The notes under the pieces: generated by a model
The model's input: the letters and a program-made list of their open reading frames with translations, nothing else
What the model was told of the DNA's origin: nothing
Database searches by the model: none
Program-made: the position numbers and the translations under genes
Part shown: piece after piece, positions 60,377 through 64,000 of the stretch
Position numbering within the stretch: position 1 is the first letter of the stretch
Layout: each line of letters starts with the position of its first letter
DNA from: Chiua virens
Taxonomy: Eukaryota; Basidiomycota; Agaricomycetes; Boletales; Boletaceae
Length of the DNA: 64,000 bases
Assembly: GCA_019787685.1 (NCBI GenBank)
Contig: JAHNUO010000057.1
Span: 38,122 to 102,121, forward strand
Direction: 5' to 3'

Positions 60377-63300
60377 TCATACGGCCCGTCCACCCGGCCA
60401 TGAATGCGTACTCGCCGGCCGGCCGTCGTCAGGATAGAACCCCATCTCATCGCTCGGATGATCCGGTATCCGGAAACTGTGCGACAGCGACGACGCATGA
60501 CGAACCTGCATCTCGTACGATTCAGGGGCTGAAAATCCCAACGATGATGACTGCGTCCGTCCATGACTCGGTGCTGGCAGCGCCGGTATCGATGTCGGCA
60601 GCGAGGATCTTTCCACGACTCCCCCGTTCGGAAAATGGTACACGGAGGGCGGTATGGGAGACGGTATCGGGATGTCGTTGGAGGAGTAGTACGACACGTG
60701 CGGGGACGTGGTTTGCTCCGTGGGTATATCCAGCGCCCCTACATGGATCAATGGTGTCGTTCGCTCAGCGTCGAGCGCCTCGTCGGCATACTCGCCTGGA
60801 CGCTTCTCGTTGACGTCCGATTCGGGTGGGACCCCTCTTGGCTCATACACATGCGACAGGTTCACCTCGGACGTTGAGCGGGCGTGCGGCTCACGAAACA
60901 TGGGTGCTGTCTCCAGGTCATATGTACCCTTGTTTTTGGATGCCTTGCGATGCCGTATTCCAAGGCGGTCTTTCAAGTCACCGTTGACCCACATCTCGCG
61001 AACAATCTCCTTGTCGAGCGGCCAATAGGCGGAAGAAGCATACTTATAGAGGAAGCGAGGTGCTGATGAATGTGCCAAGTCAGACCCACGCTTCCAAAAC
61101 GTGCCTGTTCCGCTTACCTAATGCGACCAGCGCTGAGAAGATAGCTGTAGCCCAAAACGTAATATTGGTAAACAATATTGCCACTTCATCCACGAACGAG
61201 CCCGTGGACGAAAAGAAATTGTTGGCTGGGGCATATGAGTAGGACACGACCCACAGGAGCATCACGAGTGAAGATCCGATGACGACGATCCACGTAATAA
61301 ACGTCCAGCTAGGTGATTGTTCCGTCAGTATTTAACCTCCTGGCCCGTTTGATGTTAAAGTACGCACTAGTGGGTGTTCATTCCAACAAAGGTGTTCGCA
61401 GCAAAGATGGCAGCGATCGCAACAGTAGTGCCAAGGTCGGTCAAGGAGTCGATACCCCTACCGTTCCAGGACGTCGTGAGACCGAGTGACCAGACAAGAT
61501 AAGGAATGTAAAAGACGACAGCCGACTGGTATAGACCATCGAGCATGTACGACCAGAACTTAATTCGAGTGTATTCCAGGCCACGGATGCCACGGATGTA
61601 AAGCTCGGGGAATGCCAGAGCCGCTTTCATGTTAACGTCCTGATCGAATGCTGATACGACCGGACGTTAGAACGATGCATTCCTGCCAAGATCATGCAAA
61701 CACTTACCACCAAGAACGATGACCGGCAGCGACGTGAAAACCAAGTTGTAAAGAAGGATGAAACTGTAGTCGTACAGGTATGTTGCGTCGAAGCTGTCCG
61801 AGAATGGGGGTCAATCGCAACTATCCGCATGACAAGATGTGCGATGACTCACTAGCAATAGATGAGATACCAAAACCCGGCCAACGTCCATATCACGTTC
61901 TACAGCAAAGAAGCTCTTCATCAGTCGACCCACTCCAAAATGACACGAGGCAACACAAACCTTGTAAAAGAAGTTGCTATGCATGTCAGCAATCCGTTGA
62001 TATGACCAACGTCCATGCACGAGGAGCAACTTGGTCAAGAACCGGAACTGGCCAAAGGCGTAGTCTGCTGACATGGCCGCCTGTGAACCTTCGTGACCCA
62101 ACAGCCCACAACCAACGTTTGCTTCCTGGATCATTGCCACATCGTTGGCACCGTCCCCGATGGATAGCGTCATCGCTTGCGACCCTCCTTGACCTAGATT
62201 TAATTCGTGAACAGAAGCGCGCTTGGATAACAAACAAAATGTACCAGCTTCACCGTCAATGCCTTCTGGGCCGGCGAGACACGGCAACAGACGACCGTCT
62301 CACATTGCGTGCCAAGATTGAGGAATAATGACTTGATATCGGGCGTCAACGCATGCCGTAGTGTCTCGCCATCGATCACGACCGCGAACGCAGCCTGGGC
62401 ACCAGGTACGAATCCGCGTTTGCGCGGGTCCAACGATGGAGGACCCAAGATGGACGCAATCTTGTTCAACCCTGCTTCAATTTGCGCACGCGTTCCCTCG
62501 GGGCTGTCAGCCGATATAATCATGATCTCCATGTCCTGCTTGAGTAGATTACAGCTAAATCCGATTTCGATCGCCGTTTGCAGTTTGTCGCCTGTGAGGG
62601 AGGTGAGACACGACGAGGTAAAACATATACAACGGCTTGCTCACCTGTGAGGATCCACAACTTGATGCCTGCGCGATGGAGTGTTTCGATTGCGTCTGGA
62701 ACACCTTCCTGCAGCTTGTCCCTCCAGCGCCGTCGCGCCGAGCAACAGAAGTTCCTGTTCGATACTTGAAGCTGCCTCTCCACTTCTTCCTCCCTGTTCT
62801 CCGTGGCCGCGGTTGCCGCGTCATACGTCCTCCCCCACATCAAGAACTGTTTTCTGTCAACACCCGATACGCAATACATAGCGTCCTCAACCCCGAATTC
62901 GCAAACATGTCCATATCCTTGGTCGTCTTCTCTTTCAGCGCCGGATCGACATTGGCCGAAAGACGCTCATAAATGACCGAGTCGGCGCCCTTGCAATACA
63001 AGACAATCCGTCCGTCCGGTGTGCGCACAACCACGCTCATCCGTTTTCGCGAACTGTTGAACTCGATCGTCTTCAGCAATGTGTACCGCTCAGGCTGTCC
63101 CATGACCTGGATGTCGACCGCATCCTTGGATTTACCGACAAACGGAAACCCGACATCCCTTGCGCCGGCCACCAGCGCCGCTTCGTCCGGCGATTCTGCC
63201 TTATACTCCAGGTACCACGGCTTCTCCGCTTGATTGGGCTTGTCCGCGAGGACGGTATGGCAGATCGCCAGCGCACGGAAAAAGGCGATGATGTGTCCTG

Positions 63301-64000
63301 TTTGTTCAGAGTTCCGATCACTGATGTCCTCGGCGAGCTTGGGCGAGACGAGCGTGAGCTTGTCAACCTGGGCGTACCGGTTCTTGAACAGCTTCACGAG
63401 CGTGGTCACCATGGTGTCTTTGAGCTCGGCCAGCTTGTGTGCGAGATCCTCGGGTTGGACGGCGTCCGCGCGCCCTTCTCTCGTCGCAGCGCCACGCTGT
63501 GCCTCGGTGATACCCTCCCCATATACGACCCCATGGATGGAACATTTCTGGAACTCCATGACGTTCTGGTGAGCGTGCCGGTCTTGTCGGAAAAGACGTA
63601 TTCGATCTGACCGAGATCGTCAGAAATACCCCAGTTCTTCGGGACACAGGCGGTGTCAAAGGGTTTGTAATACATGTCGATGTCTTGCGCGATGAAGTAG
63701 GCCTGGATCGTCTTGACAATTTCGATTGAGATGAAGAGCGAGACGGGAACGATGTTCTGGAATGCGATGAGGCAGGAGCTACGACGCCACGTCAGTCCGG
63801 CACAAAAGCAACGATGGAAGAAGACTCACACAAGGTTACAAGGGCGTTGAGAGCTGAAGAGCTCGTGGGGTCTACTCCCGGAGCATAAATCTTCACGCTC
63901 GTATTCGGCAAACCATCCAAAACACCATAAATGACCGCGGAGAGCGCACAGATGATGAGCAGGAAGACGAAGTTAACGATGACGTTGAAGTTCGTTTCCT
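60377..64000 (-). CDS. P4-type ATPase, phospholipid flippase (3' part)
   Basis: The gene is read leftwards and enters from beyond base 64000, so its N-terminus and first membrane helices are missing. Visible in order are the phosphorylation motif DKTGT (about 63590), [32 protein letters not shown], the nucleotide-binding block [13 protein letters not shown] and [28 protein letters not shown] (hinge), a stretch with [15 protein letters not shown], and C-terminal helices containing [12 protein letters not shown]. These are hallmarks of the Dnf/Drs2 class, which move phospholipids to the cytosolic leaflet and work with Cdc50-type partners. About 230 residues of Pro/Ser-rich cytosolic tail end at the stop at 60377. 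At least six short introns occur. The catalytic motifs seen are intact. Confidence 0.93.

Noticed and set aside
1..64000. tRNA genes, CRISPR arrays, complete transposons, telomere repeats
   Set aside because: I read for T-loop consensus, regular spaced repeats, LTRs and transposase motifs and saw none convincing. A tRNA scan and repeat masker would be decisive.

Overview
The window is nuclear DNA from a filamentous basidiomycete, most likely a mushroom-forming agaricomycete. The genes are dense in short introns (about 45-75 nt, GT-AG, a few GC-AG). Several families are typical of Basidiomycota: DUF6533 and DUF6534 membrane proteins, adenylate-forming-reductase-like adenylation domains and UbiA-type membrane enzymes. 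Exon joins were worked out by hand from reading frame, splice sites and family motifs. No search was run.

Layout. 1-5.3 kb is almost gene-free, with a gene fragment at the left edge and a GC-rich repeat island at 2.05-3.06 kb. 5.3-20 kb holds a small secreted cysteine-containing protein, a DUF6533 7-TM protein, ribosomal protein eS29/uS14 (RPS29), an eisosome PIL1-family protein, a second DUF6533 protein and a rhodopsin/SAT4-like membrane protein. 20.8-37.6 kb is a secondary-metabolite-like block. It contains a 20-exon type I polyketide synthase (2448 aa, KS-AT-DH-degenerate MT-KR-ACP-TE), a DUF6534 7-TM protein, a stand-alone adenylation-domain protein and a third DUF6533 protein. 40.7-44.6 kb holds two near-identical tandem UbiA-family genes. 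44.9-50.8 kb holds a secreted, probably GPI-anchored aspartic protease and a Zn(II)2Cys6 regulator. 50.8-57.4 kb is mostly non-coding or decayed. 57.4-64 kb holds another 7-TM protein and the 3' part of a P4-ATPase lipid flippase that runs off the right edge.

How the genes may work together. The synthase, the adenylating enzyme, the UbiA pair and the C6 regulator lie within 30 kb and could form one polyketide or meroterpenoid locus with its own membrane proteins. That is inference from proximity only. RPS29, PIL1 and the flippase are housekeeping genes and mark the rest as ordinary chromosome. The most unusual features are the synthase architecture (lost methyltransferase SAM motif, no ER core recognised, altered DH and TE motifs), the carrier-less adenylation protein, the exon-for-exon duplicated UbiA genes, and the three DUF6533 paralogues, which share one segment that cannot be spliced conventionally.
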